This document shows, piece after piece, positions 36,901 to 48,888 of a stretch of DNA of 64,000 nucleotides. Position 1 is the stretch's first letter. Every line of letters begins with the position of its first letter. The notes below the pieces were generated by a model that made no database searches, was not told where the DNA came from, and saw nothing but the letters and a program-made list of their open reading frames with translations. Source of the DNA: Trichodelitschia bisporula (taxonomy: Eukaryota > Ascomycota > Dothideomycetes > Phaeotrichales > Phaeotrichaceae); the NCBI GenBank assembly GCA_010356995.1, contig ML996692.1, positions 817,933 to 881,932 on the forward strand, read 5' to 3'. Made by a program: the position numbers and the translations under genes.

Positions 36901-38003
36901 TCGAATGGGCGCTAGTCTCCGAAGATGCGGACACCATCCACGCGCTCATGGACCATGAGCTCGACGATCCACCGCGCACCCTCGTCATCGCCTTCATCAT
37001 CGCCCTGCACAAAAACCAACACGACATCCTGCGCCTCCTCCACGGCTTCTTCGAAACCGGCGACCAGCTCACCATGACGCTCGAAGAGGCCTGGTACTCG
37101 GAATCCCCTGACCCCATCTCGCTCATCCTCTCCACCCTCCGCCTCGTCGACGACAGCAACATGCCCCCCGGCATCCTGTTCCAGGAACACATCGACCAGG
37201 TGTACGCCGGCAAGCCGCGCGAGTACCTGAGTCTGCTCCGCGCCCTCGCCGCCGGCCTCACCTCCTCCCCCAAACTCTCCGTCGAAACCCTCCTGTACAA
37301 GCTGCTCCATGCCCACCCGCCGGGCTTCGACCTCATGGCCGCCATCACGGCGCACCTGCTCCCGCGCCCCAGCACCGCTGCTCCGGACCCAGCGGGCAAC
37401 AATGCGTTCCACCTCGCGCTCGCGCTGGGCGACGCCGAGGACCTGGAGGATGTGTGCGAGGCGCTGGGGCGGCCGGAGCGGGATCTACGCTTCTTGTTGT
37501 TCCAGCCGAATGCGGCGGGGATTACGCCGCTGGAGACGGCGACGTGGAGGGATGATGGCGCGTGGCTTATGGCTTTGCTTAAGGGACTTAAGGGGTGGGA
37601 GCCGCAGGTGTGTGGGAAGAGTGTTGCGAGGGTGTTGCATAAGGTTGTGGATATTGTGGTGGAGAAGGAGGAGTGGTTGGGGTTTGTGGATGCGAATAAG
37701 GCGCAGATGGTGTTGGCGATGAAGGAGGCGGTGCCGCGGTTCAATGACCCGGTGCTCGGGAAGGAGTTGATGGAGAGGCTGGAGGATTTGGTTGTTGTTG
37801 AGGTGGCGAAGGAGGAGGAGAAGAAGGAGGAGGAGAAGAAGGAGGAGGAGAAGAAGGAGGAGGAGAAGAAGGAGGAGGAGGAGGAGAAGGTGGAGGAAGA
37901 GGATAAGAGAATTGTGGAGAAAAAGAAGGTGGTGCCGGGAGGCTGGGAGGAGGACGACACGGGCGATCCGGACTGGGGTGGAGGTGGGAAGTGGAAAGCT
38001 TGA
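33961..38003 (+). CDS. STAND/NLR-type protein: DUF7708-like N-terminus, NACHT, long C-terminal region
   Basis: Three exons (33961-34269, 34316-35499 and 35546-38003) encode 1316 aa. Residues ~20-190 form a helical N-terminal domain with LCPIWGSIRVVL and ARIGDNLPRFLVYEHLF, matching the fungal DUF7708 family that often precedes a NACHT. The NTPase has Walker A GIPGSGKT (about 295-302) and a Walker B-like VFLVWDGLDEL (Asp about 398), followed by CRREEHY. A winged-helix region follows (DTYGRIVEKVYKS, ARKLFQWIITARRPMTAAEL). The last ~700 residues contain helical, weakly repeated segments but no clear ankyrin, TPR or WD pattern. The end is an acidic/basic (EEEKK)n tract. Such proteins are fungal NLR-like sensors, some acting in non-self recognition; the ligand here is unknown. 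The intron at 35500 joins DM to FLWVRFQL. Confidence 0.85.
37806..37895. repeat. 15-base in-frame minisatellite in the STAND gene
   Basis: About five near-identical units of GAGGAGGAGAAGAAG encode tandem EEEKK pentapeptides. The unit keeps the frame, so copy number changes would alter tail length without breaking the protein. Confidence 0.9.
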
Positions 38004-38687
38004 TCTGTAGGCTAGGTTTTTGGATTTTGGATGGGAATCTGGGATATGGGACTTTGGGATGTTATTTCGAGGTTCGGTCTGGGCGGGTCTGCGCTGCCTT
38101 TGGTTGCAGCGGTGCATATTTCCTTTTGGTGTGAGGCGTTGACATTTGTGGGAGGGTGCTTTTCTTTCTTCAGAATACCCGTTCACCATCACGCTTACCC
38201 GCGCTCAGGTCCATCTGTTCATATATGTACGCAAGCGAGCATGGCATATATAGCGATTCAAACTAGACTGCATCTGCTTCTTCAAGAAAATCATGACTGG
38301 CGATGAGAAGACTTCGCAATGTGACATGGTCCACACAACTGATAAACTCTGGAATTGCCAGTCCAAGTTTTTTTGATGCCATTCGCAGGTTGAAGCTAAA
38401 CCCCAATACCGCACAGCCCAAAAAAAAGCGAGGGATCACATTATCCCTAGAGTACACACTGCTTCTTCGCCACCGCCCGGTCGTGATCCAGCCCATCCAC
38501 CCTCCAGAAACCAACCCATCATGGCAAACGCCTCCCAGCCCAAGCGCCGTCCAGAACACCAAAAAAAAAAAAACCAAGAGACCGTCGGGCAAGCCAGCGC
38601 CGCGCGCGACAGCTCAACCCCAGCTACACCTTGCTTCACCCAAACAAACACCCTCCTCTCGTTCTAGACGCACGTCCTTCTGTCTTC
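38004..38687. other. Convergent 3' flanks, no gene seen
   Basis: The STAND gene and the membrane-protein gene end toward each other. An A run lies at 38561-38573. No supported coding sequence. Confidence 0.5.
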
Positions 38688-40340
38688 CTAGACAAACGTC
38701 CTCCCAACCTCCCCACTAAACCGCCTCCCAACCTCAAGCGCAAAGCTCATCTCCTCATCCTCGTCTCCGCCCTCGAACTCCATCTCCCCAACATGCACAA
38801 AACCAAGCCCGGCACCAATCACGCCCTCTGCGCGTCTAATCGAACTTCCTGGCGTCCAGCCACTCTCAATGGTCACTGCAGTGCTCGGTGAATAGTCACT
38901 CATCACATCATCGGTCAGCCCAGCGTCAGACAGTGTCTCGCGATCTGACGTATAGGCTGGCGGTGCTCCACCGAAAGAAGCCTCACTCCTGTATTCCGGC
39001 AGCGAAGAAGTGCGGCTTAGAGGCGACGGTGGCTCAGCGAGGCTGCCAGTATCAGACTCCGGGTCTTCAAAGGGGTTGTAGGGGATCCAGCCGGGAGGGC
39101 CACTGGGAGCCCGGGCGTGTGGCAATGGAGGGTAGAAGGCGGAGATGTTAGAGGGGAACAAGGGTGGGGGGGAGGGTGCGTGGGGCGTGTGATGGGGGCC
39201 GTGGATGGCGGGGTGGTGGAGGCGGCCCTCTTCGGCGCGGATCAGGTCGTCAACCGCATTGCGCGTGGTTCGTAGCTGCCGGATTTCTTCCTGGACCTTG
39301 AGCTGGTGGATCTCGTCCTGCATTGCGGCTTCGAGAACAGTTTCCTGCGCGGTTACGAGCCGACGCTTTTCGTTGTACCTGGGCTCGGGGATCTCGGTGC
39401 ATATGGACCGACCGCGCCGGCTGCGTCGCGGGGACAGGGGAGGGGAGTCATGTGAGGACTTGCGTCGGCGGCCGCAGCAACAGCAGCGCCGGAAGAGGGC
39501 GAAGATGAATGCGAGACCAGTGACGGTGAAGAGGGCTTTCCAGAAGACTTCCGTGCGGGAGGGGGAGTGGGCCTCGCGCCAGTCGGGATTGGGCTGCTGA
39601 GTGGAAGATGTGGGGGGAGCAGTGGAGGTGGGTGTTGCCTTTTCAACGTCGGTCACAGCGGTAGGTGTGGCTCTATATGTCTCCTTCGGGGCACTCTCAC
39701 GGCAGAGACAATCCGCGGGGACCTGAGGGGAAGCCGACTCCATGGCTGCGGGGGACTGATCACCGGAGAAGTACCAGTGAGGGAGGTAGTCCTGGAATCG
39801 GTGGTGATGGAGACGGTGGCACTTGAAATGGCCCAGGACACCGCGTACCGAGAGGTTCGCCTGGTGGACGATGGTCTGAACGACGCACGCGAAGCTGTCG
39901 CACGAGTGGATTTCCTCCTTCAGAGACTTGAAGGTAGTCAGTAAGTGTGGTCTTGGAGGTGGCAAAAGTGGACCGCTCTGCGGTACCTGGGGAGAAAGGG
40001 TACTAGGACGGGGAGGGATGTGAGGTGTGTTGTGGGGAAGGTCACGTACAAATGGTTCGGATTCAGGGTCAAGGGTGGTGGTGTTGGTGGTGCAAGTAAC
40101 GAATGTGGTTGCCTGGACGCTACCGCTGTCTAGAACGGTGGGAACAAGCCGTTAGCATTTCTTGTTCCGAACGTGGCTAACGGGAGAAAGATGATGGGGC
40201 GAATCCATATACATACCTGACGTGACACTGGGAATAGCGGCAACAGTGAAGTCAGCCGTGGCCGTACCAGTGGGAGCGGGACGGGCACTGGCTGCTGCAA
40301 CGAAGGCAACGAGGAACAGAGAACGCTTGGAGAAGGACAT
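38688..40340 (-). CDS. Single-pass membrane protein with signal peptide and cysteine-rich juxtamembrane motif
   Basis: Three exons (40217-40340, 40050-40129 and 38688-39986) give 500 aa. A signal peptide (MSFSKRSLFLVAFVAAASA) leads a Thr/Ser-rich, Cys-containing ectodomain with N-glycosylation sites (TNTT, NLS). One transmembrane segment follows, WKALFTVTGLAFIFALF. Directly inside comes RRCCCCGRRRK, a cluster of four Cys between basic residues that suits palmitoylation. The cytoplasmic part has a predicted helix (QDEIHQLKVQEEIRQLRTTRN), a His/Pro-rich stretch, PPAY and an acidic Ser-rich end. This architecture is common among fungal surface proteins of unknown function; I do not recognise a named family. 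Confidence 0.75.
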
Positions 40341-41518
40341 GAATGAAAAGGTGCAATCGGATGTAGCTACGACGGCGGTGTCTAAGCAAAAGATGTGCTT
40401 AATGCGAATCCCCCGAGGAAGGGAGATGCAATCAACATGTCACGGATGGGTTGGTGAGGAGGAGGAGTGGGGAGTGGGGAGTGGGGAAAGAGAGAGAGAT
40501 GTGAGAGATGTGAGAGATGTGAGAGGTGAGATGAGACGGAAGGTGGTGGGTGAGTGGGAGGGGGACTGAGTGGGAGGATTTGGGGGTGTGTGGGGAGAGG
40601 GCAGGACGGAAGGCGCGACGGGAGAGGAAGAGAGGGCACAAGGCTCGCGAGGGAGTTGTGGCTGCTGGTCCAGGATTGAAGTACCAGGAAGAGAACGAGA
40701 GAAAGGCCAGATGGTTCAACTACTCCGTATACATTATCAGATCAACCAACGTGACTATAACTGGTCTTTTCCCTTCCTCCTCTCTGATCTCTCCTCCCTC
40801 CTCCACGTCCAAGATGTGCAGGGCCAGGGTAAGCAGGCTGAGCAAGAGAGTCAACAACCCCTGTGGGTATCTGACCGGCCACCTCTTCGTTTAGCCTTCG
40901 TCCTCTTGTTGGACCTCTGGTCTGTGATGCGCTATCAAGTTCTCGTGTCTGCAAGACATGGGGTTTCGACGGAACACACGGGAAAGATATGGGTGTGGAA
41001 GTACGGATGCACTCCGTAGTGGGGATCTCCCTTACCATAAGCCTTTGCAGTACCATTCCACATTGTCGAGAAGCAATAGGAAGTGTGTTCAAGCATTCCA
41101 GCCCAGCTCAATTCCTAGTCGATCAAACTCCATCCAGGCAATTCCTCCCTCCGCTGCCCTGCCCTTCGAAGAAGATTCAGGTGATACCTCCGTAGATTGC
41201 TCTTCCCCTCATTGTCAACCGAAAAGCCCCAAAAGCCTAAATTGGGGGCGGAGGCGCAGCAGTTGAAGCTCGGAGCAGCACCTGGCCTGAAACGAAGCTC
41301 CAAAGCCCCAAACCCATCCCAGTATCTTTCGGAGCTTTCCCCGCCGTTTTTCCGACGTCCCCCCCCCCCCCCTGCCACAAACGCCAATCCCCCGTATCGA
41401 GCAAGCCTCAGCGAGCTCAAGCCACCATCGCCGTCCAAGCTCTATCAACATCGCAAAAACCGCCTCCCCGAAACACCACTCCACTCCATACTCCGTACTC
41501 CCCATACAGTAACAATCA
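40341..41518. other. Divergent promoter region between the membrane-protein gene and LSM4
   Basis: It carries a 9-base tandem repeat (see separate entry) and a C run at about 41361-41372. Frames here are low complexity and not supported as genes. Confidence 0.5.
40492..40533. repeat. Tandem GAGATGTGA repeat
   Basis: Four copies of a 9-base unit GAGATGTGA follow a short (GA)n run, within the divergent promoter region. Confidence 0.8.
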
Positions 41519-42002
41519 ATGGTACCTCCTCTCTCCCCTGCCCTCCCACCAGGCTAATATTCTGCAGCTCCCCCTCGGCCTCCTCACCGCCGCCCAAGGC
41601 CACCCAATGCTCGTCGAGCTCAAAGACGGCGAAACCCTCAACGGCCATCTCGTCTCCTGCGACACATGGATGAACCTAACGCTCAAAGAAGTCGTGCAGA
41701 CCTCGCCCGAGGGCGACCGCTTCTACCGCCTGCCCGAGGTGTACGTTAGGGGAAACACGGTAAGACGCGTCGACGTGCTGCAGAGGGAAAGGCACTGATG
41801 TCGAGCCCAGATCAAGTACCTCCGTGTTCCCGAGGAGATCATCGATGTGGTCAAGGAGCAGCAGCAGCGCGACCAGGCCCACCGCGCTGCCCAGCGGGGG
41901 GGCATGCAGCAGCGTGGAGATCATGGGTCGCGCGGAGATCGCGGCGGAAGAGGCGGAAGCCGCGGTGGGAGGGGGAGGGGAAGAGGCCGTGGCAATGCGT
42001 GA
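41519..42002 (+). CDS. LSM4: U6 snRNA-associated Sm-like protein LSm4
   Basis: Exons 41519-41521, 41568-41759 and 41811-42002 give 128 aa. The first coding exon is only the ATG; the 46-nt intron that follows has a CTAAT branch and ends TCTGCAG. This gives [19 protein letters not shown], the exact start expected for LSm4. Joining at the earlier CCACCAG would make a 31-nt intron and add three residues; it is less likely. The Sm fold follows: [20 protein letters not shown] (Sm1) and [20 protein letters not shown] (Sm2). The C-terminal tail is RGG-rich ([19 protein letters not shown]). LSm4 works in the LSm2-8 ring on U6 snRNA and in the LSm1-7 ring for mRNA decay; the RGG tail is known to promote granule formation in yeast. 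Confidence 0.93.
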
Positions 42003-42455
42003 GCTAGCATGTGCTTCTGCTTGTTCGCGCTTGCTTGTGTACTCGCTCATATCTGGAAATACCCTTCTTTCAAACGGCGTCACGGGGCGGAAAGGAAAGC
42101 GAAGGTGGGCAGGGCTAGGCTAAATGTGGGTGGGCTTCAAATGCATCACCTTGGTCGACGTTCAAATCGCTACTATTTCGCCTGCCTGCTGAGCAAGTAG
42201 CGCTGACTGTTGATCGCCTTAGCCTGCGCCTTGCATATCATTCCGCCTGATATGTATCACGTGTGCGCGCTCATTGCATGCCATCCGCGAAGAAGTGTGA
42301 TACCATACATCGAGGCTTAGGAAGCCAGTCAATTCCCTATCACCGTAGATCGTACATGCTTAAAAAGCGATCCCGTAGCCCCATGCACCCTTCACTTGAT
42401 CCCGAACGCCTATACGCCTACATTTTAGCCCCCCAATCCCGATGCTCAAGCGCCA
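42003..42455. other. Convergent 3' flanks of LSM4 and the La gene
   Basis: 453 bases without a supported gene; probably both 3' untranslated regions and terminators. Confidence 0.5.
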
Positions 42456-43895
42456 TCAAGTAGCAGCAGCAGCAACGTCCGTCTTGGCCTTCTTCGTCTC
42501 GTTGCCCTCACCATTGTCTTCACGAGCCCGCTTCTTCGGTGACGGAGGCGTGGTCTGCACGACGGGCACGCCGCTAGAGATGGTCAGCTCGTGATCTTCC
42601 GCTAACCAAGGCATATTGACTCACTTGCTGTCAACCTTGGGCTTCAGCTCCCCATTATCCTTCTTCTCGCCATTGCGCTCCCGGAATCCGTTCTTCTGGA
42701 AGTCGTCACGGTTCCTCTTCCAGTCCCCACCATCGCGATCACGGTGGCCACCACGTCCCCCGCGGCCGCCGCGGCCGCCCCGACCACCACGCCCCCCACG
42801 ACCGCCGCGGTCGTCACGACCACGGCCACGACCCCGGCCACCATCACCGAACTGTTTGCGCGGCTGGGCGGGCTTGATCTTCCCCTCCTGGATCTCTTTG
42901 ACCTTCATGTCACAATAGTCCTTCTTGCTCATGATCTTGAGCTCAATATCCTTCCACTTAGGCTTCGGGTCCAGGGCCAGGAACTTCTGCGCAAGCTCCT
43001 CAGTCTCGAACTCGACAAAGACGGAGCCCTTGAAGACCTTCTCAGGGGGTGGGGTGCGGCGCATGCGAATTTGATTGATCGGGCCATAAGGCTCGAAGAA
43101 CGCTTCGATGTCAAACTGAGTGGTCTCTTGTTCCCAGCCGAAGCCCTTGGCGTAGATAGACCGCGACATGGACTTGCCCTCGTAGACCTTGACCAGATCT
43201 TCCGAGTCTTTGCCCTCCGCGATCTCGAGCGGTACACGGCGGCGAACCTCCTCATCATTGACAACCTCGAGAACCTTGCTCTCCTTTAGCGCAGAGACGA
43301 CGGCGGAGAAGGGTTGGAAGCGCTTCATGCGCTTGAAGCTGTGGATAAGCTTGATGGGAACGGCCTTGTTCTCGGCACCTCCGACCTGTGAAAACAGATA
43401 CTTGTCCTGAACAAGGTTGGAGTCGGAGAAGTAAAATTCCACCTGCGGTGTGTTAGCTTGCACGCACAGCGCATAACCACGGTAACCTTACCTGCTTCAG
43501 AATTTCATCAGGATCGCTGCTCTCGGGCAGGTTGTCGTAATTGGTTCTCTGGAACTTTTTCGCCGGACGCCCACTCTCGCGGGAGTCGGCACTGCGCTTC
43601 TGGCCGGGCTTTGCCTCGTCCTTCGATTCGGTCGCGGCTTCGGGAGCTACGGACGGTAAGAATAGGGAACGGCACATTAATCGGTGGGCATACCTGGAGC
43701 CTTGACCTCTCCACCCTCAAGGTTTTCAGTACCCGCGGAAGCATCCTCCTCCTTCTTGATGGACTTGACCTCAGTGGTGGACGCGGTGGGCGCGGCAGAC
43801 TCGACGGGTGCAATCTCTGCGGCGGGAGCCTCTACAACCTTGGTCTCCTCGACCTTCGGCGCTTCAACGGTAGTGGTAGGCTCCGGAGAACCCAT
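42456..43895 (-). CDS. La protein (RNA polymerase III transcript chaperone)
   Basis: Four exons (43694-43895, 43492-43646, 42625-43442 and 42456-42573) give 430 aa. After an acidic N-terminus, the La motif is split by an intron: DEILKQ joins VEFYFSDSNLVQDKYLF. It continues with IKLIHSFKRMKRF. An RRM follows (SIYAKGF, FEPYGPINQIRMRR, KGSVFVEF). Then come RGG repeats (about RGRGRGRDDRGGRGG) and a basic C-terminus with a nuclear-localisation-like PKKRAREDN. La binds the UUU-3'OH ends of new Pol III transcripts and helps tRNA maturation; the yeast homologue is Lhp1. The intron before the last exon adds NGVPVVQTTPPSPKKRA. Confidence 0.95.
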
Positions 43896-44417
43896 GGTCG
43901 AATTATGGAGAGAAATTTACGGAGTAGTTGTGGAACTGAAAGTGTTTGTTGCGGGGGAGGAGAAGTTCTTAAGACGCGGAAAATGTCGATGGTGATTGGA
44001 GTGGGAGGAAGGGCGGGGCATGAAATTTAACGTCAAGGCTGCGGAGCTCGGGCCACTGGGGTCTAGTTCTAGTTCTAGCCGTCCAGCTGCTGGGCGATTG
44101 CGATGCTCTGCGACGCGTATATAGGGCCACAGAAGTGAAAAATTATTCTTTTAGCTCAGCAAGTGGCTTTCGGATGCGGAGGAAATGCCGTTTATAAGGT
44201 GATCGAAAATTGGTTCAGTGGTGATTCATTTCTGGCTGGAGTCACACTAGCAGTTGCCGCGCAAGTCACTTCTCAAGCCTGCCAAGACCGTCTCTCCGAC
44301 CGCCGAATACATTTTCTCTTCCGGCCCGTCTTGACATCCGAACTTATCGACTTTCTTTCTCGCAGACCACTGACAACGGTATAGTAGAAGGCCGGCTTGT
44401 GTAAACTGCTGTCCATA
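43896..44417. other. Divergent promoter region between the La gene and the uS4m gene
   Basis: 522 bases with a small TCTAG repeat near 44063-44078. No gene supported. Confidence 0.5.
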
Positions 44418-45766
44418 ATGGTGCGCAAACGGTTTCACGGGTTGAAGAAACCGGTAAGCTGCACATATCCCCCCACTCATGTCGCAATTGCCACATCTAA
44501 CATGTTGCCATTCCTAGAAAGTCCGCCAGTCATGGAACAAGTTCAACCTCTACAACCTCGCGCGCCAGGAGAACCTCAAGACACACGCCTTGACCTTCTT
44601 CCAGCAGAAATGGGCTGCCAAATCTATGACCAGAGCTTACCACGGCGAACAGATCCGTGAGCGGCAATGGACGCGGATGTTCAAGCGATACATACCCGCC
44701 GTGGTGGAGATGGACGCTGCAGAGCTTGCCAAAAACGACGGTACAGAACAGGCTGCTGGCCGTGGAACAGGGAAGGTGGAGCGGCCTGACGGACGCCGGC
44801 GATTTAAGCCGAAACCGACACCTTACATGAACATGACTTACTATCCGACTGAGCGGCGACTGGATACTGCTATTTTTCGGGCACTGTTTGCCAGCAGCAC
44901 ACGGCAGGCTAGGCAATTTGTCGTCCATGGCTATGTCAAGGTCAATGGCAAGAAGGTACGTTGCATTCGGTGGTCTGGCTCAGCTCTGACGAGTGCAGAT
45001 GCCCTACCCCGGCTACCTCTTGAATCCCGGCGACATGTTCTCCGTTGACCCTGAGCGCGTCATGTTTGCAACCGGAGCTCCAAAAGGCCAGGCAGTGGCG
45101 GACAGGGACGACCTGGAGGATGTAGAGGAGACGGAGAATGGCGCGGAAGAGCCCGTAGAAGAGGAGGAGGTTGGCGAAGCTGAGGAGACGGACGCCTCAT
45201 CCGAGGTCAAGGCACGCAAGGACAAGCTCAAGGCCTTGATCGGCGCTATCGACGAATCTCTCCTCGACAAGAAGGACCTCTCCGGCCGCCGCCTGCAAGA
45301 GCTACGCACCCTACGCAAAGAGGCCAAGAAGGCCATGTCCCGGTCAAAGCACCTGACGGACGAGTCTCTCTCCGAGCTCGAGTCGCAGCACGCGGCCATC
45401 GTCGAAAAAATCTCACAATCCGAAGGGAGTGCCGAGGTACCCGAGGCCGAAGACGCCAAACCCTCCATCGATACTTCCGTTGTCGCCCCTCGCTACAAAT
45501 CCGCAGCCCCCCCGACCCACCTCGACCTTCTCAACAGATTACCTAACCCTCGCGACCCGACCAAGCCGTACGCTACCCCCTGGCGACCGCGCCCCTACAT
45601 GTCGGCCTTTGCCTTTATTCCGCGCTACCTGGAAGTTAACCAGAACGTGTGCTCAGCCGTGTACCTTCGGCATCCGGTGGCGCGACCTGGATTGGCTGAG
45701 GTGCCTACCCCGTTCGCCAGCGAGGTGAACACATTGGCTTTCCAGTGGTACTTGCGGAGACGATAG
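44418..45766 (+). CDS. NAM9: Mitochondrial small-subunit ribosomal protein uS4m (Nam9-like)
   Basis: Three exons (44418-44453, 44518-44955 and 44999-45766) give 413 aa. The N-terminus [20 protein letters not shown] is basic, and the stretch [17 protein letters not shown] is typical of fungal mitoribosomal S4. The S4 RNA-binding domain is [20 protein letters not shown], then [14 protein letters not shown] and [13 protein letters not shown] across the last intron. An acidic, Lys-rich insert of about 120 residues ([15 protein letters not shown] onward) lies after the domain. The C-terminus has [23 protein letters not shown]. It binds early in small-subunit assembly of the mitochondrial ribosome. 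Confidence 0.92.
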
Positions 45767-45998
45767 ATCATCAGCATATGTTTGGGAAGCCACAAAGGCT
45801 CTGTGATTATGCTTGTACGATTATGAGGTCCTGGATGCATTGTAGAAAAGGGGACACATGGCGCTGAAAAGCCGTTGAACATATGCGGACTCAAGTCGAG
45901 CCCGTCAATTGGCATGCATGCATGGGATGGTTGTACATGATATATACCTCTCCAACATTGTTCAAGACCCATTCAGTTTCTGAAACCGAGCGGGTGCT

Positions 45999-48888
45999 TT
46001 ATCGTAGAGGCACATAAACCCCATTCATCTCCAGGGCCAGAACCAGCCTCTCCACCGTATTCTCCTCCGCACTCGCCCCCTTCCCGAACCCATCCCGTCC
46101 CCCACCACTGCCATTCCCATGACCATACCCCCTTTTCCCTACTAACCCCCGACAAACCTCCAAAAACAATCCCACCCGCCCCTCAAACTCCCCATGCAAA
46201 GCCCCGATTCTCTCCTCGAACACCTTCCCCACCGCCTCGGTCTCATTACACGCTTGCGCGAATCGCAACACGGACGCATAAATATCCTCGAGAAGTTGCA
46301 TAACTTGCCGTTGCCGCTGCCGCAGCAAGCACGCAAACAGCATTCGGTCAAGACACAACTCCAGCCGCCGGCGCACATCTTCTATGCCCTCCGAAACCCG
46401 CTCCGCTACTTCACCGCTTTCGTCCTCTGCCCGCAGCGCACTTTCCACCCCGCCTAGCCACGCCGCGAACCCGTCCCACGTCTCCGCCACGCCGGTGTCG
46501 ACGAAATATGACCCCGTCCGCGTGACGAAGTGGTGTGCCTGGATGCGGAACTGCGCGGCGCGACCGCGGACATGCCGCGGAAGGTGCGCGACCACGAACT
46601 GCAGCCGGGCCAAACGGAGGAGGAACTTGAACAGCACGTCGAGCTTGTCCAGAATGACAGGGGTGAGGACTGTACCGAGGGGAGACGGTGGCGCATATTG
46701 CAGGCGCAGAAAATCGAGCGCGTAAAGTGAGTGCGGGTCGAGGACCTTCTCCGCCTCGGCATCGGACAGGTTACGCACTGCGAAGGAAAAGTTTCCGGGA
46801 AGATCCGATTCCGCTGTCGTACGCGAAGACCGCGTGGCGCGAAACAGTGGCGATGCCTGGTAGCAGTCCCCCAGGATGCCCATCAGCGCAAGACGGAGCT
46901 CGGAGCTAGCGGGCGGCCAGGTGGAGCGGGCGCCAACCTTGAGGCCCATGTTTGTTGCGGCGCGGAGGACGCCGCGGCGATGTTCGGTTGTGCTGGCTTC
47001 GGGATCGAAGAGAGCAGAGGTGAGCCGCGCAGCGAAGACGCCATCGCGGAAGAGGTGGAAGCTACGCTGCAGGTCGAGATGCGTGCGGAGGCTGTGGGCG
47101 CGGAAGAAGAGGCGGATGCTGGCGGCGTTAACGAGGCGGGCTTGGGTGGCGAGGAGGGGGGTGAAGGAGAGGAGGGAAGCGAGGGAGATGGGCGGGGCAA
47201 AGGTTACGGTATCGGAGGTGGAATCGAGGGAGGAGGCGTCTTCTTGCGCATGAGAAACAATGAGGCCGTAGAGTTCATCGGATGGACTTGCAACAGGAGG
47301 CGGGAGATGTTCGAAGGTCTGGATGGGCTCCAATTGAAGAAAGTCCACGGCATCCATAGTGGCTTTTCCTTTTCCTTTGATGTTGACTAGGCTCTTTGGC
47401 TCTGCCTGGAAGGAAGCCGGTTGCTCACCCTGCTGACTCCATTGATTGAGGGCATCTTTCAAACTCCTTTCGTATGCCTCTGCCTTCTTCACAACGTCAT
47501 CCACATCCCGCCAGCTAAACTTCCACTGGAGGGAGGGAGCGCCAACGCTTTCGTGAGGTTGCTGGGAAATAGGGTGATCAGGATGATGGGAGCGGAGGAA
47601 GCGTAAGCTACGCCCAACCTCATACATCATCTGTCCGTCCTCAGGCGATATGAACTCTGGCACTCTTTCTGGTCGAAATATGTACTCAACTTCCCTTGTG
47701 CTGGTATCTTTCTCGTCATTCTCCCAGCCCACAAATGAATTGCCTTGCTCTCCGTGACCGAAGGTAAAGCCGATATCCGGTCTGAAGCCAACCCACTGTT
47801 CTACCAGTTCGAGCCACGGGCTGCTGACGCGCTTCAAAACCTCGAGTAAGATAAAACGCAACCAGTCCGGCTCTTGTTCACAGTGTTGGCAGCGCTTGAA
47901 CATCATAGCCGCCATCTCTTCGTTCGAAGTCGCCGTTCGCATCAACTGGACGACCTCGTAAAGCTCGCTGAGGATCCTTCGGGGCCGGCTGTAAGCTTGC
48001 TGCAAGTGGAGCAAACTGTGAATTTGCGTCCGGTGCTCGCTGAGCTGCATTTCCAAAGCTGATAGTACGCTGGAGACGGCATTCGCTAAAGCGACACGGC
48101 CGGGGAACGACGATCTCGAGGCGTATGTCCTCTCAACGAAGTCTCTGAGACGTGCAACCATTGTCCCACACGTTGTCATATCTGCGATAATACCTTGTGA
48201 TGACTCCACGCTGCATCCCGACATGCGCCCCCCCTTTATGCGCTGTATGAAGGTCTTCTTCTTGACGTCATATCCGAAAATGACGGACGAACGTCCAAGA
48301 CCAAGGGCGAAGAGCGAATTCACCAGCGTAGTTGACTCGATGACGTTTCCGGCATCCACAGGCTTGCCCTTTTGTTCTGCCCAACTTTGTAACGTAGCGT
48401 CGAACGCGCCAGCACCGGCCTCCGAAACGTACGGAGAGCGGGGCTCAACGAATCCGGGTTTGAGAAAAGACTCCCAGGTGTGGTATTTCACATCTTCCTT
48501 GGCAGAGTCCTTCTGTATGGCAAGTCCCCAAATGTCCTCTTCATACTCATCTTTTGACGTCTGATCCTCAGAGACGGAGGATATCGCGGACCCTTCCGGC
48601 GCGGAAAGGTCTTCGAGCGGTCCAAATTCAAAGGTTTCGAGGTCGGGTAGTTTCAAATCATCTTCCAGACTGATATGAGGCGCATAGGGGTTTTGGATCT
48701 TTATGGATGGAACTGAGAGAGAGGTTAGTGCGCGAAAAGACGCGTGTGTGGGGAAGCGCGACGGAAGGCCTACTGTCAAGTTCCAGCGGAGTAAACAGCT
48801 CGGAGGATTCTGGCTTTAGAATACTGAAAATTGAGGGACGCCATAGTCCAATGGAGGTAAAGGGATCGTCTAAGTCTCTGATTTCCAT
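45999..48888 (-). CDS. Gamma-tubulin complex component (Spc97/Spc98 family, GCP5/GCP6-like)
   Basis: Two exons (48774-48888 and 45999-48712) give 942 aa. The N-terminal part has FLKPGFVEPRSPYVSEAGAGAFD, then FALGLGRSSVIFGYD and a helical GRIP1-like region (LHLQQAYSRPRRILSELYEVV). The C-terminal part has LLRLARLQFVVAHLPRH and the late AWLGGVESALRAED region, both with the leucine-rich helical spacing of GCP GRIP2 domains. The family nucleates microtubules at spindle pole bodies and septa. Which GCP this is cannot be settled by eye; the length and the divergent N-terminus favour the accessory GCP5 or GCP6 type over GCP2/3. Convergent with the uS4m gene (232 bases between stops). Confidence 0.75.

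Noticed and set aside
36893-37960. 355-codon minus-strand open frame, Ser-rich
   Set aside because: It is the shadow of the STAND gene's C-terminal part; the S/F-rich run is the reverse of the EEEKK repeat.
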